Source: Roseovarius arcticus (GTDB lineage: Bacteria > Pseudomonadota > Alphaproteobacteria > Rhodobacterales > Rhodobacteraceae). From it: a stretch of DNA of 64,000 bases. The notes under the pieces were generated by a model. That model worked only from the letters and a program-made list of their open reading frames with translations. It did no database searches and had not been told where the DNA came from. The translations under genes and the position numbers were made by a program. Shown here piece after piece: positions 26,029 through 34,961 of the stretch; position 1 is the stretch's first letter, and every line of letters begins with the position of its first letter. The DNA lies in NCBI RefSeq assembly GCF_006125015.1, contig NZ_SZZN01000001.1, positions 310,001 to 374,000 of the forward strand, read 5' to 3'.

Positions 26029-26973
26029 ATGAGCCGTGGCCGCCATGCAGAAAAACCGACGACTATCCCGGCCAAGGGCTGGAAGGACATCGCTCTGCGG
26101 GTCAAGGCTGAGATGGCAGATGATCACGTTGGCCTTATCGCTGCCGGCGTCGCGTTCTACGCGCTTTTGGCAATTTTCCCTGCATTGACGGCGTTGTTGG
26201 CGATAGGCGGCCTACTGGTCGATCCGTCGCAGATCGTCGATGAGTTGCAGACGCTGACCGCCATCATGCCCGAGGAGGTGTCCACGATCATCCTGTCGCA
26301 GGCCAAAGGTGTTGCCGGGTCGCGCCAAGGCGGGTTGGGCCTGGCTGCGGTGCTTGGTATTGTGCTGGCGCTTTACTCAGCATCGAAAGGCGTCGGTAGT
26401 TTGATTGAGGGACTGAACGTCGCTTACGACGAAGATGAGGAACGCGGATTTATATGGCTGAAGGTTGTGACATTTGGCCTGACCATAGGCTTAATCATTG
26501 GCGCTCTGCTGGCGATGGGATTAATGATGGCAGTGTCGGCTGTGCTGGCGTTTGTTCAACTTGGGTCGGTGATCGAGGTTGTTGTGACGGGCGCGAGCTG
26601 GCTGTTCATGCTTGTTCTTATCGCGATTGCGCTTTCTTGCCTCTACCGGTTTGGCCCTGATCGCGATCGTGCCGAATGGAAATGGGCCTCTCCCGGCTCG
26701 GTCGTAGCCACCGTAATCTGGCTAATCGCCTCGGTCGGCTTTGCGCTCTACGTTACGAATTTCGGCTCCTATAATGAGAGCTTCGGCTCGCTCGCTGGGG
26801 TGATCGTACTGCTCATGTGGCTATGGATTTCGGCGTATATCGTCGTTTTGGGGGCAGAGCTGAATGCCGAGATGGAAGCGCAGACCAGATACGACACGAC
26901 TGTAGGTGCCGACGAGCCGATGGGCCAGCGCGGGGCTGAGAAGGCCGACAAGTTGGGCAGGCGAAAGAGCTGA
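26029..26973 (+). CDS. YihY/BrkB (UPF0761)-family inner-membrane protein
   Basis: A 314-residue protein with six predicted helices. The family core is readable as LIAAGVAFYALLAIFPALTALLAI (about 37-60), ALYSASKGVGSLIEGLNVAYDE, and the C-terminal VIVLLMWLWISAYIVVLGAELNAE. Members were once called ribonuclease BN by mistake; their role is unknown, probably in envelope function. ATAAGGAGTG before the ATG is a clear ribosome binding site. It follows the DUF3618 gene after the hairpin and is the last gene of that run. Confidence 0.88.
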   Translation: MSRGRHAEKPTTIPAKGWKDIALRVKAEMADDHVGLIAAGVAFYALLAIFPALTALLAIGGLLVDPSQIVDELQTLTAIMPEEVSTIILSQAKGVAGSRQGGLGLAAVLGIVLALYSASKGVGSLIEGLNVAYDEDEERGFIWLKVVTFGLTIGLIIGALLAMGLMMAVSAVLAFVQLGSVIEVVVTGASWLFMLVLIAIALSCLYRFGPDRDRAEWKWASPGSVVATVIWLIASVGFALYVTNFGSYNESFGSLAGVIVLLMWLWISAYIVVLGAELNAEMEAQTRYDTTVGADEPMGQRGAEKADKLGRRKS

Positions 26974-27164
26974 TCGCGATTGAGGCTTCTATTTTTCACT
27001 TTTAATCCAATGAATTGACTTTCCATTTCTACGGAAAAACTTCTTTGGATTCGTGTGTAGAGCCATGTGAATTCTAGACGCAAACCCTGCTGACCCGCTC
27101 TGTTTGAATCAATTCCTTAGATGCGCCGTATTCCGCTTATCAGGCTAATATCCCTCACCGAAGC

Positions 27165-27189
27165 GGAACTGGAGTGGCTGAAAAAAGTT
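27165..27189 (+). promoter_or_regulatory. Candidate general-stress (EcfG-type) promoter
   Basis: GGAAC at 27165-27169 and AGTT at 27186-27189 are 16 bases apart. This matches the alphaproteobacterial EcfG consensus (GGAAC, 16-17 bases, CGTT) in all but one base. It lies about 40 bases before the PRC-barrel start, in a 255-base gap with no gene. Whether this organism has an EcfG sigma factor cannot be seen in the window. Confidence 0.45.
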
Positions 27190-27228
27190 AGATCTGCATC
27201 AGAAACGTTTATCTAAGTGAGGCATATA

Positions 27229-27525
27229 ATGGACCACTCAAAGCACACACCCCTCCGACAAGATGAAATGACGACAGCGACTGTCGAAGGTGCAAATGTT
27301 TACGGACCAGACGATGGTCATATCGGCGATGTTTCCCACCTTCATGGCACCGGCGCTACGGCAAAAGCCGTTGTGGATGTCGGCGGGTTTCTTGGTCTTG
27401 GCGCCAAGCCTGTTGCGCTACCGGCGTCTAGCTTGGACTTCATGCGCGACGAACATGGCAAAGTTCATGCGAAAACCGCGATGACAAAAGATCAGTTGAA
27501 AGACTTGCCGGAGCACAAGCACTAA
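27229..27525 (+). CDS. PRC-barrel-domain protein
   Basis: A 98-residue soluble protein. Residues 15-75 fit a PRC-barrel (VEGANVYGPDDGHIGDVSHL, then AVVDVGGFLGLGAKPVALP), a small beta-barrel found in photosynthetic reaction centre subunit H and RimM. Free-standing versions are frequent among alphaproteobacterial stress genes. ATG 27229, preceded by AGTGAGG, was chosen over a GTG four codons earlier. A hairpin follows the stop. The role is unknown. Confidence 0.82.
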   Translation: MDHSKHTPLRQDEMTTATVEGANVYGPDDGHIGDVSHLHGTGATAKAVVDVGGFLGLGAKPVALPASSLDFMRDEHGKVHAKTAMTKDQLKDLPEHKH

Positions 27526-27559
27526 TTCAGTGCAAAGTAATCTCTGCAAAATGCTAAAG

Positions 27560-27586
27560 AGGGGCCGTCTTTAAAATTCGGCCCCT
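27560..27586 (+). terminator. 8-bp hairpin between PRC-barrel and GlsB-like genes
   Basis: AGGGGCCG at 27560-27567 pairs with CGGCCCCT at 27579-27586; the 11-base loop is TCTTTAAAATT. It stands 35 bases after the PRC-barrel stop. No terminal T-run is present, so termination may be partial. Confidence 0.5.
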
Positions 27587-27616
27587 AGCTTCAAAAGAAA
27601 ATAAGGGATGGGTATC

Positions 27617-27874
27617 ATGGGTTTTATCTGGACAATAATAATTGGCTTTGTCGCCGGGGTGATTGCAAAGTTCGTCACTCCCGGTGACAACGAGCCATCT
27701 GGTTTTATACTTACCACTATTTTGGGCATTATCGGCGCGTTTGTTGCGACATGGATCGGGCAGGCCGTCGGATGGTATAGCGCTGGCGATGGTGCAGGAT
27801 TTGTTGGTGCGATTGTAGGCGCCGTTATTGTTCTGTTGATTTGGGGCGCTGTTGTTGGTCGTCGCAATTCTTAA
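27617..27874 (+). CDS. GlsB/YeaQ/YmgE-family stress membrane protein
   Basis: An 85-residue protein with three hydrophobic helices. GFIWTIIIGFVAGVIAKFVTPGDNEPSG is the family N-terminus (transglycosylase-associated protein motif), followed by TTILGIIGAFVATWIG and VGAIVGAVIVLLIW. Such proteins are induced by stationary phase or general stress. ATG 27617 fits the AAGGGATGGG ribosome binding site better than the ATG three codons upstream (27608), which overlaps that site. Confidence 0.85.
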   Translation: MGFIWTIIIGFVAGVIAKFVTPGDNEPSGFILTTILGIIGAFVATWIGQAVGWYSAGDGAGFVGAIVGAVIVLLIWGAVVGRRNS

Positions 27875-27930
27875 AATTAGCTACAAATAATCGGGTACGT
27901 GTACCCCCCTTGCGAGAAAGGATACTCATT

Positions 27931-28431
27931 ATGGCACGAGGTGGTTTTCCCTCTATGACCGCGCTGCTCGGAGTGTTGGCAGTTGCAGGTTTTCAAAACC
28001 GGGACAAAATCTCGGAATTTTTGTCAAATAAAGGCGGCTCCGGCGGAAACGCCGGTGGTGACGTTGAGGAAATGCGTGGAAGCTCATCTGGCCAAAGTCT
28101 GGCGAGCGCTCCAGCTCTTCAGGGGGGCCTTGGCAACCTTCTGAAATCACTTGGTATCGACCAGCTTCTTGGCGGTGGATTATCTGAGCTGACTGATCGC
28201 TTTCGCCAAAACGGCCAGTCGCAGAGCGTGGATTCCTGGGTCGGCTCAGGAGCAAACCGCGACGTTTCGACCTCTGAGCTTGAACAAGCATTGGGTGACG
28301 AAACCCTTGATGACCTGTCCGAGCATACCGGGCTCACGCGCGAAGAACTGCTCACACGCTTGTCGCGAGAGCTTCCGCAGGCGGTAGACAAATACACGCC
28401 AGAGGGACATTTACCACCGCAAAGCGCTTAG
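27931..28431 (+). CDS. YidB-like (DUF937) protein
   Basis: A 166-residue soluble protein. It has a short N-terminal helix, a glycine-rich linker (GGSGGNAGGD), then the DUF937 core: GGLGNLLKSLGIDQLLGGGLSELTDRF, VDSWVGSGANRDVSTSELEQALG, and LSEHTGLTREELLTRLSRELPQAVDKYTPEG. The family is common in proteobacteria and unexplained. GAAAGGA before the ATG is a good ribosome binding site. A long inverted repeat follows, which probably ends the transcript. Confidence 0.82.
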   Translation: MARGGFPSMTALLGVLAVAGFQNRDKISEFLSNKGGSGGNAGGDVEEMRGSSSGQSLASAPALQGGLGNLLKSLGIDQLLGGGLSELTDRFRQNGQSQSVDSWVGSGANRDVSTSELEQALGDETLDDLSEHTGLTREELLTRLSRELPQAVDKYTPEGHLPPQSA

Positions 28432-28470
28432 GGCGCTTTGGGTCCCTGTATGCAGGTGTTCTGGCGAAAT

Positions 28471-28514
28471 GGTCGATGATGCGCAGCGCGCCGAGAAACT
28501 GCGCATCATCGGCC
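28471..28514 (+). terminator. 16-bp inverted repeat after the yidB-like gene
   Basis: Bases 28471-28486 pair with 28499-28514. A perfect 13-bp core (CGATGATGCGCAG with CTGCGCATCATCG) is extended by one G-T and two G-C pairs, with a 12-base loop. It lies about 40 bases past the yidB-like stop. No T-run follows. This is the longest dyad seen in the window and may be a terminator, an RNA-processing site or a protein-binding site. The rest of 28432-28781 has no credible gene. Confidence 0.6.
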
Positions 28515-28781
28515 GACATCGGGTGGGATTGCCCCTCTTATTCTATGAAAATCACCGATGGAATGTCGGTCTAATCAACATCTCTTGTCGTCCTGAAATG
28601 GACGGCACACTGCATCATCGGGCGGAAACCTTTTCCGATGACCGCATCGTGAACCACGGATCTTTCCGAATACCATCTAACGGTTAATCTGATCCTGGGC
28701 AGATGCCATCCAGGAGCTGCACGATACAAAAAAATAGACAGCGTTAAGATGTGCTCTACATTCTAATGTTCGCTATTCTGG

Positions 28782-29951
28782 ATGTGCTTCATGCCGACCA
28801 AAGATCATTTCGCGCCATTTCTTCCGCTTGGCCAGTACGCGTGGCCTAGCCTTCCGGCGGACGACCGTGTGCGGCTAATCTTTGAGCGCTTAAAAAGCGA
28901 GATTTTGTGGTCCGGCAAGTCTGACAAGCCAGTCGTCGCCGATGATATGTTAAAGGATGCGACCGTAAATAGGCTGGATGCCATCGCCGCGCCTCCGGCC
29001 TGCGGCCCGCTTCTGGATGAGCTTGGCGCAACGTTGAGCGCTTGGCTTTCGTCATCGGGACTCGCAGATCGCATTCAGTTGATCGTCCTGCCACCTTGCG
29101 ACGAAAACAAAATCATCGAGGCATGGGCTGGCCGCCATGATCTGGAATGTCTGATACCACCCGCCCGCAAAGATTTACGGCCCCTGAGTGAGCCGCAGCT
29201 ACCAGATGTCGACGGCAATGGGGTGCTGGTCATTCCCCGACTTGAAGACTGGTTCATCAGGCATCGGAACGGTCTGGGCACTGTTCGCGCGTTGATGGAG
29301 GCGCTGTCAGCCAGCGACCGACGTTTCGTTGTTGGGTGCAATAGCTGGGCGTGGGCCTATCTAACGGTCGCGATCAACGCGCAGATGCAGCTACCGAATG
29401 GCTGCACATTTCAGGCCTTTGACAGTCAGCGCTTGTTTGATTGGTTCTCAAAACTTTCAGCCGATCCGGCGTCAGGCATATCGAAGTTCAGGAAGCCGGA
29501 CAGCGGTATGGACGTGTTTGCACTTGATGAGAACGGCGCGCCGAAGTCGGACTTCTTTCAGAAGCTTGCGGCGCATAGCCTCGGGATACCGTGGGTGGCA
29601 TGGAATTTATGGCGGCGCAGTCTGCGGACCAACCGTGAGGATGTGGACGATAAGGTTGCTGACGACGATGATGAAACTCTATGGATTGCTGCTCTGGATG
29701 ATTTCTCGCTACCGGCCGAACATCGTCAGGAGGCGTTGTTAGTCCTTCAGTCTTTACTGGTCCACGGAAGGCTTTCAGCAGAAAGCCTGCGCCTCACAGT
29801 GCCCTTCGTTGGACGGAGCAACGTCGTGCAGGCTTTGATTCACGGCGGCTTCGTCAAGCTCGAAGCCGAGCTTCTGACCTGTGTGGCAGCCGCATACCCG
29901 GCCATTCGGCGCGAGTTGCTGGATGCGGGTTTCTCGATGGATAGGCTCTGA
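28782..29951 (+). CDS. AAA/STAND-like soluble protein without a Walker A motif, linked to MscS genes
   Basis: A 389-residue soluble protein with no recognised family name. By eye it has the plan of an AAA-type module. A Walker-B-like strand GVLVIPRLEDWF sits at about 147-158 and a sensor-1-like strand RFVVGCNSWAW at about 181-191. A C-terminal winged-helix-like region at about 315-385 ends AAYPAIRRELLDAGFSMDRL. No GxxxxGK[ST] loop is present anywhere, so nucleotide binding is doubtful. It is two bases upstream of an MscS gene, so a joint function is likely. ATG 28791 (MPTKDHF) is an alternative start. Confidence 0.6.
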   Translation: MCFMPTKDHFAPFLPLGQYAWPSLPADDRVRLIFERLKSEILWSGKSDKPVVADDMLKDATVNRLDAIAAPPACGPLLDELGATLSAWLSSSGLADRIQLIVLPPCDENKIIEAWAGRHDLECLIPPARKDLRPLSEPQLPDVDGNGVLVIPRLEDWFIRHRNGLGTVRALMEALSASDRRFVVGCNSWAWAYLTVAINAQMQLPNGCTFQAFDSQRLFDWFSKLSADPASGISKFRKPDSGMDVFALDENGAPKSDFFQKLAAHSLGIPWVAWNLWRRSLRTNREDVDDKVADDDDETLWIAALDDFSLPAEHRQEALLVLQSLLVHGRLSAESLRLTVPFVGRSNVVQALIHGGFVKLEAELLTCVAAAYPAIRRELLDAGFSMDRL

Positions 29952-29953
29952 GC

Positions 29954-30769
29954 ATGGAAAACAACAAAGGCACCGAGCAGGCGGTAAAACTGCTCAATGA
30001 CTTTCAAAATATCAGCTTTGTAGAAATTGTCGTGGTAGTCGCGCTCACATGGCTTGCCATCGTCACCGTGCGCAAGCTCGCGCCATTTTTTGCTGAACGT
30101 GGCCCTCAACAATTGCGTCTCTGGCTGCTCGGCTCAGTGCCGATCGCGCGGCTGCTTTTGATGATCTTTGCTATTATGTGGATCATACCGATCATCTTCA
30201 ACGTGACGTTTCAAAACTTTCTGGTGATTGCAGGTGCCGCCAGCGTCGCGATCGGTTTTGCATTCAAGGATTACGTCAGCAGTCTGGTCGCGGGCGTGGT
30301 TGCTATATTTGAGCGCCCGTATAGGCCCGGCGACTGGGTCGAGATTGAGGGTGACTACGGCGAAGTGCAGCATGTCGGCCTGCGCAGCCTGCGTATCGTC
30401 ACTGCGGATGACAACCTGATCACGGTTCCTCATTCGCACATCTGGTCGTCAAACATATCCAATGCCAACGATGGCACCCGCACATTGATGTGCGTCTGTC
30501 ATTTCTACCTCAATCCGGAACACGATGCGACGCGAATGCGGTCAGCGTTGCAGGATGTGGCACTAACCAGCGCATATTTGAACTGGGCAAAGCCGGTAGC
30601 GGTGATGATAGCCCAGACCCCCTACAGCACGCATTATCAGGTCAAGGCTTATCCCTTTGATTTGCGTGATCAGTTTTTGTTCATCAGCGATGTAACCGAG
30701 CGTGGCAAAAACGCTATCGCCGAGGCAGGCGGCAGAGAAGTCGCTGCAGTGGTCGCCCCTGCAATTTAA
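29954..30769 (+). CDS. MscS-family mechanosensitive channel (first copy)
   Basis: A 271-residue protein. Helices lie at about 20-40 and 58-80. The pore helix and start of the beta-domain read LVIAGAASVAIGFAFKDYVSSLVAGVVAIFERPYRPGDWVEI, typical of MscS TM3 with its glycine/alanine packing. The soluble beta- and alpha/beta-domain follows. The channel should open under membrane tension to release solutes during osmotic downshock. It begins two bases after the AAA-like gene, so cotranslation is likely. It lacks the long N-terminal domains of MscK-type channels. Confidence 0.9.
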   Translation: MENNKGTEQAVKLLNDFQNISFVEIVVVVALTWLAIVTVRKLAPFFAERGPQQLRLWLLGSVPIARLLLMIFAIMWIIPIIFNVTFQNFLVIAGAASVAIGFAFKDYVSSLVAGVVAIFERPYRPGDWVEIEGDYGEVQHVGLRSLRIVTADDNLITVPHSHIWSSNISNANDGTRTLMCVCHFYLNPEHDATRMRSALQDVALTSAYLNWAKPVAVMIAQTPYSTHYQVKAYPFDLRDQFLFISDVTERGKNAIAEAGGREVAAVVAPAI

Positions 30770-30799
30770 CACCTTCAATCAACGAAAGTAGCACCTCTT

Positions 30800-31768
30800 A
30801 TGGAAGAAATAGACGCCGAACCACAGATGATTTTTGACAAGATTGACGCTTGGGTAGACGGACTGTTTAAGTTGCTGCCTAACATCGCAGTAGCCGTCGT
30901 TGTTATCGTGCTTTTCTGGCTGCTCGCGCGAGGCCTCAGCGCATTGGTGCGCAGATCCGCCAGAAACCGTGACCGTACCAGCCTGGCCGAAGTGGGCGGG
31001 GCGCTGGTCAAATGGGCGATTGTCATTATTGGCATCATGTTGGCTGTGACGATTGTCGCGCCGACTGTGACGCCCGGTGATCTCATTGCGGGCCTGGGTG
31101 TTAGCTCTGTCGCAATCGGTTTTGCGTTCAAGGATATTCTGCAAAATATGCTGGCAGGTATTTTAATTCTTTTGCGCCAGCCATTTGCGGTCGGGGATCA
31201 GATCGTGTCGGGTGGGCATGAGGGAACCGTGGAAAAGATCGAAACACGCGCGACATTTGTCAAAACCTACGACGGTTGCCGCGTCGTAATCCCCAATTCT
31301 GACATCTACACAGATAGCGTCATTGTGCGAACCGCATTTGAAGAGCGGCGCTCGCAGTACGACATCGGCGTGGGTTGCAATGACGACTGGACTGAGGCAC
31401 GCCGCCTGATCCAAGAAGCGTGCGCGACCGTTGAGGGAGTGTCTGCCGATCCCGCGCCTGAAACAATCCCGATCGAGCTGGGCGATTTTGCGAACGTAAT
31501 CCGCCTGCGTTGGTGGACGAAATCGGACCGTGCGAGCCAAATCCACGTCTTTGGCGAAGTTTTGCAGGCGGTCTATAAAAAGCTCGATAGCGCTGGCATC
31601 GACATGCCGTATCCGACCCAAGTGCATCTTTTCCACGACCAGACCGAAGAACACGATGGCAACCGGTCAATGCAAAGAGAGGGCTGGCCTGCAGGGACGG
31701 GAGAGGTGCCAAAGCAGGCGCGGATCGTGGATGGGTTTAAAAAATCTGAGGCGAATTCCAGCAGCTGA
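30800..31768 (+). CDS. MscS-family mechanosensitive channel (second copy)
   Basis: A 322-residue protein with an N-terminal MscS_TM-like helix region and the pore segment VSSVAIGFAFKDILQNMLAGILILLRQPFAVGDQI, closer to E. coli MscS than the first copy. The beta-domain continues GTVEKIETRATFVKTYDG and NSDIYTDSVIVRT. A charged tail of about 40 residues follows. It lies 30 bases after the first channel gene. The two copies differ clearly outside the pore helix, so they are not a recent duplication and may gate at different tensions or form mixed complexes. Confidence 0.92.
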   Translation: MEEIDAEPQMIFDKIDAWVDGLFKLLPNIAVAVVVIVLFWLLARGLSALVRRSARNRDRTSLAEVGGALVKWAIVIIGIMLAVTIVAPTVTPGDLIAGLGVSSVAIGFAFKDILQNMLAGILILLRQPFAVGDQIVSGGHEGTVEKIETRATFVKTYDGCRVVIPNSDIYTDSVIVRTAFEERRSQYDIGVGCNDDWTEARRLIQEACATVEGVSADPAPETIPIELGDFANVIRLRWWTKSDRASQIHVFGEVLQAVYKKLDSAGIDMPYPTQVHLFHDQTEEHDGNRSMQREGWPAGTGEVPKQARIVDGFKKSEANSSS

Positions 31769-31973
31769 AATCCCGTACGCTGATATAAGCTGCAATTGTT
31801 TGCTCGTGACGGCGACCGCCCCGAGCCCTTTGGCGCGGCGGGCGATAATAGTCGCACCGCAGGCTCCCTAGTGGACAACGAGGCGTAGGGTCGCGAACCC
31901 CAGATCGGCCGCGAGCCCGATTGTCAAAGCGCGGATTGCCCGGCAGGATAGGGTAGCAGCAGGAGATACGAGC

Positions 31974-32660
31974 ATGGATAAAGTGGCAGTGATATCAGGG
32001 GCCAGCCGGGGTATAGGCGCGGCAGTCGCTAACCGGCTAGCGGATGCGGGATGGCGACTATCGCTAGGGATGCGGACGCCGCAGGACGCAAACGCGCGCT
32101 GGGCAGAGCACCACGTCTCAGAATTCGACGCCGCTGCACAAGGCGAGGCGCGCTGGATCCGCGAGGCGCTGGAGCACTATGGCCGTATCGACGCCGTCAT
32201 CTGCTGCGCCGGAGTGATGGAGCCGCAGGACGTGATTGAGATAGACGACGATGTGCTGGACGCGATGATGGAGGTGAACGTGAAATCCCCCCGCCGTCTG
32301 GTGCGCGCCGCGTGGGACGCACTGGGCGGATCAGGGCAAGGGCGCGTCATCATGCTCGCATCGCTGTCGGGCAAGCGGGTGGCGTCGGCCGCCAGCGGTT
32401 CGTACTCGATGTCGAAATTTGCGGCTGTGGCCCTGACCCACGGCATACGGCAAAAGGGTTGGGACCAGGGTATACGCGCCACGGCGATCTGCCCCAGCTA
32501 CGTCAATACCGATATGGCCGCCGCAATTACCGAATTCCCGGCCCAGCAAATGACGCAGCCCGTCGATATCGCCCGCATGGTCGAACTGGCGCTTGATCTG
32601 CCAAACACTGCATCCGTCGCGGAAATAGCCGTGACCTGCCGCCGTGAGGCGCATTACTGA
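31974..32660 (+). CDS. Short-chain dehydrogenase/reductase
   Basis: A 228-residue Rossmann enzyme. The cofactor motif SGASRGIGAAVA lies at 9-20, CCAGV replaces the usual NNAG at about 80, the catalytic serine is in IMLASLSGK, and YSMSKFA gives the Tyr-x-x-x-Lys pair. It should reduce or oxidise an alcohol/ketone with NAD(P)H; the substrate is unknown. It is convergent with the aminotransferase gene and follows a 200-base gap after the MscS genes. Confidence 0.87.
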   Translation: MDKVAVISGASRGIGAAVANRLADAGWRLSLGMRTPQDANARWAEHHVSEFDAAAQGEARWIREALEHYGRIDAVICCAGVMEPQDVIEIDDDVLDAMMEVNVKSPRRLVRAAWDALGGSGQGRVIMLASLSGKRVASAASGSYSMSKFAAVALTHGIRQKGWDQGIRATAICPSYVNTDMAAAITEFPAQQMTQPVDIARMVELALDLPNTASVAEIAVTCRREAHY

Positions 32661-32661
32661 G

Positions 32662-33885
<1,224 letters not shown>

Positions 33886-33929
33886 TTACAGAACCGACCT
33901 TAGCCGCGCCCCACCAAAGAGCAAGCGGA

Positions 33930-34862
33930 TCAGGCGCCGAACACGGACCATCCGGTGAAATTGGCAAGGCGGTGGGCCGCCTCGGTCCCGGCTTTGGAGT
34001 TGCCGTAGTGGTTCAGACCCGGCGACCAGACGGCGATAGACGCCTTTCCGGGTGCGATCATCAGGATGCCCCCGCCGACGCCGCTTTTGCCCGGCAGGCC
34101 GACGCGATAGGCAAAATCGCCCGAACCGTCATAGTGCCCGCAAGTCATCATCAGCGCATTGATCCGGCGCGCGCGCCGCCGTGATATCAGGCGCGGCGCG
34201 CCCTCTAGCCCGGCCAGCATCCGTCCCGATTGCGCCAGCTGATCGGTGGTCATCGCGATGGCGCATTGATGCATATAGGTGCCAAGGGTCAGGTCAGGCT
34301 CGTTTCGCAAATTGCCAAAGGAATAGAGGTAATGCGCCAGCGCCGCGTTGCGGTGGCCTGTCGCCTCTTCGGAGGCGGCGACGTGTTTGTCGATGTGGAT
34401 ATCGGCGTCGTCTGCGGCAGCGCGGATAAATTGGATCAGTTCTGCCAGCGCCTCGCGCGGCTGGCGCCCGTCCAGCAGCGCATCGGTCGTCACGATAGCG
34501 CCCGCGTTGATGAAAGGATTGCGCGGGCGGCCTTTTTCCTGCTCTAGCAGCGCGATGGAGTTAAACGCGGTGCCCGACGGCTCGCGCCCAACGCGCGCCC
34601 AAAGGGTATCGCCAATGCGGCCAAGCGCGGCGGCGAGGGTGAACACCTTGCTAACGCTCTGGATTGAAAAGCGTTTGGTATGGGCGCCGGCCGATAGCGT
34701 GCGACCGTCCGCCATCGCGACAGAAATGGCGAATTGCGCGGGGTCGACGCTGGCCAGTTCGGGGATGTAGTCGGCAGGCGTGCCCCAGTTGGCAGCGTCG
34801 TGCATTTCGCGGTTCAGGTCGTGCAGGAAGTCCTGAAGGCCATCCGGGAAAGTATCACTCAT
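33930..34862 (-). CDS. glsA: Glutaminase
   Basis: A 310-residue serine-dependent beta-lactamase-fold glutaminase that hydrolyses glutamine to glutamate and ammonia. The catalytic Ser-x-x-Lys is SVSK at residues 69-72 in FSIQSVSKVF. Other family marks are EPSGTAFNS, the NPFINAGAI block, and GVGGGILMIAPGKASIAVWSPGL at the end. The length matches the family. It lies on the minus strand between ychF and the aminotransferase genes. Confidence 0.93.
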   Translation of the reverse strand: MSDTFPDGLQDFLHDLNREMHDAANWGTPADYIPELASVDPAQFAISVAMADGRTLSAGAHTKRFSIQSVSKVFTLAAALGRIGDTLWARVGREPSGTAFNSIALLEQEKGRPRNPFINAGAIVTTDALLDGRQPREALAELIQFIRAAADDADIHIDKHVAASEEATGHRNAALAHYLYSFGNLRNEPDLTLGTYMHQCAIAMTTDQLAQSGRMLAGLEGAPRLISRRRARRINALMMTCGHYDGSGDFAYRVGLPGKSGVGGGILMIAPGKASIAVWSPGLNHYGNSKAGTEAAHRLANFTGWSVFGA

Positions 34863-34961
34863 CGGTATGCCTTGAGGTTAACGATGCCTCATAGGCTGGG
34901 TCAGGCCCCCCTCTGCTAAGGCGTTGGCTGTGGGTCATCCGGTATCCTTCCGGCGCACGTC

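Noticed and set aside
28469..28687. 72-codon frame after the yidB-like gene
   Set aside because: Its first 15 codons are the strong inverted repeat 28471-28514, no ribosome binding site is present and no family is recognised.
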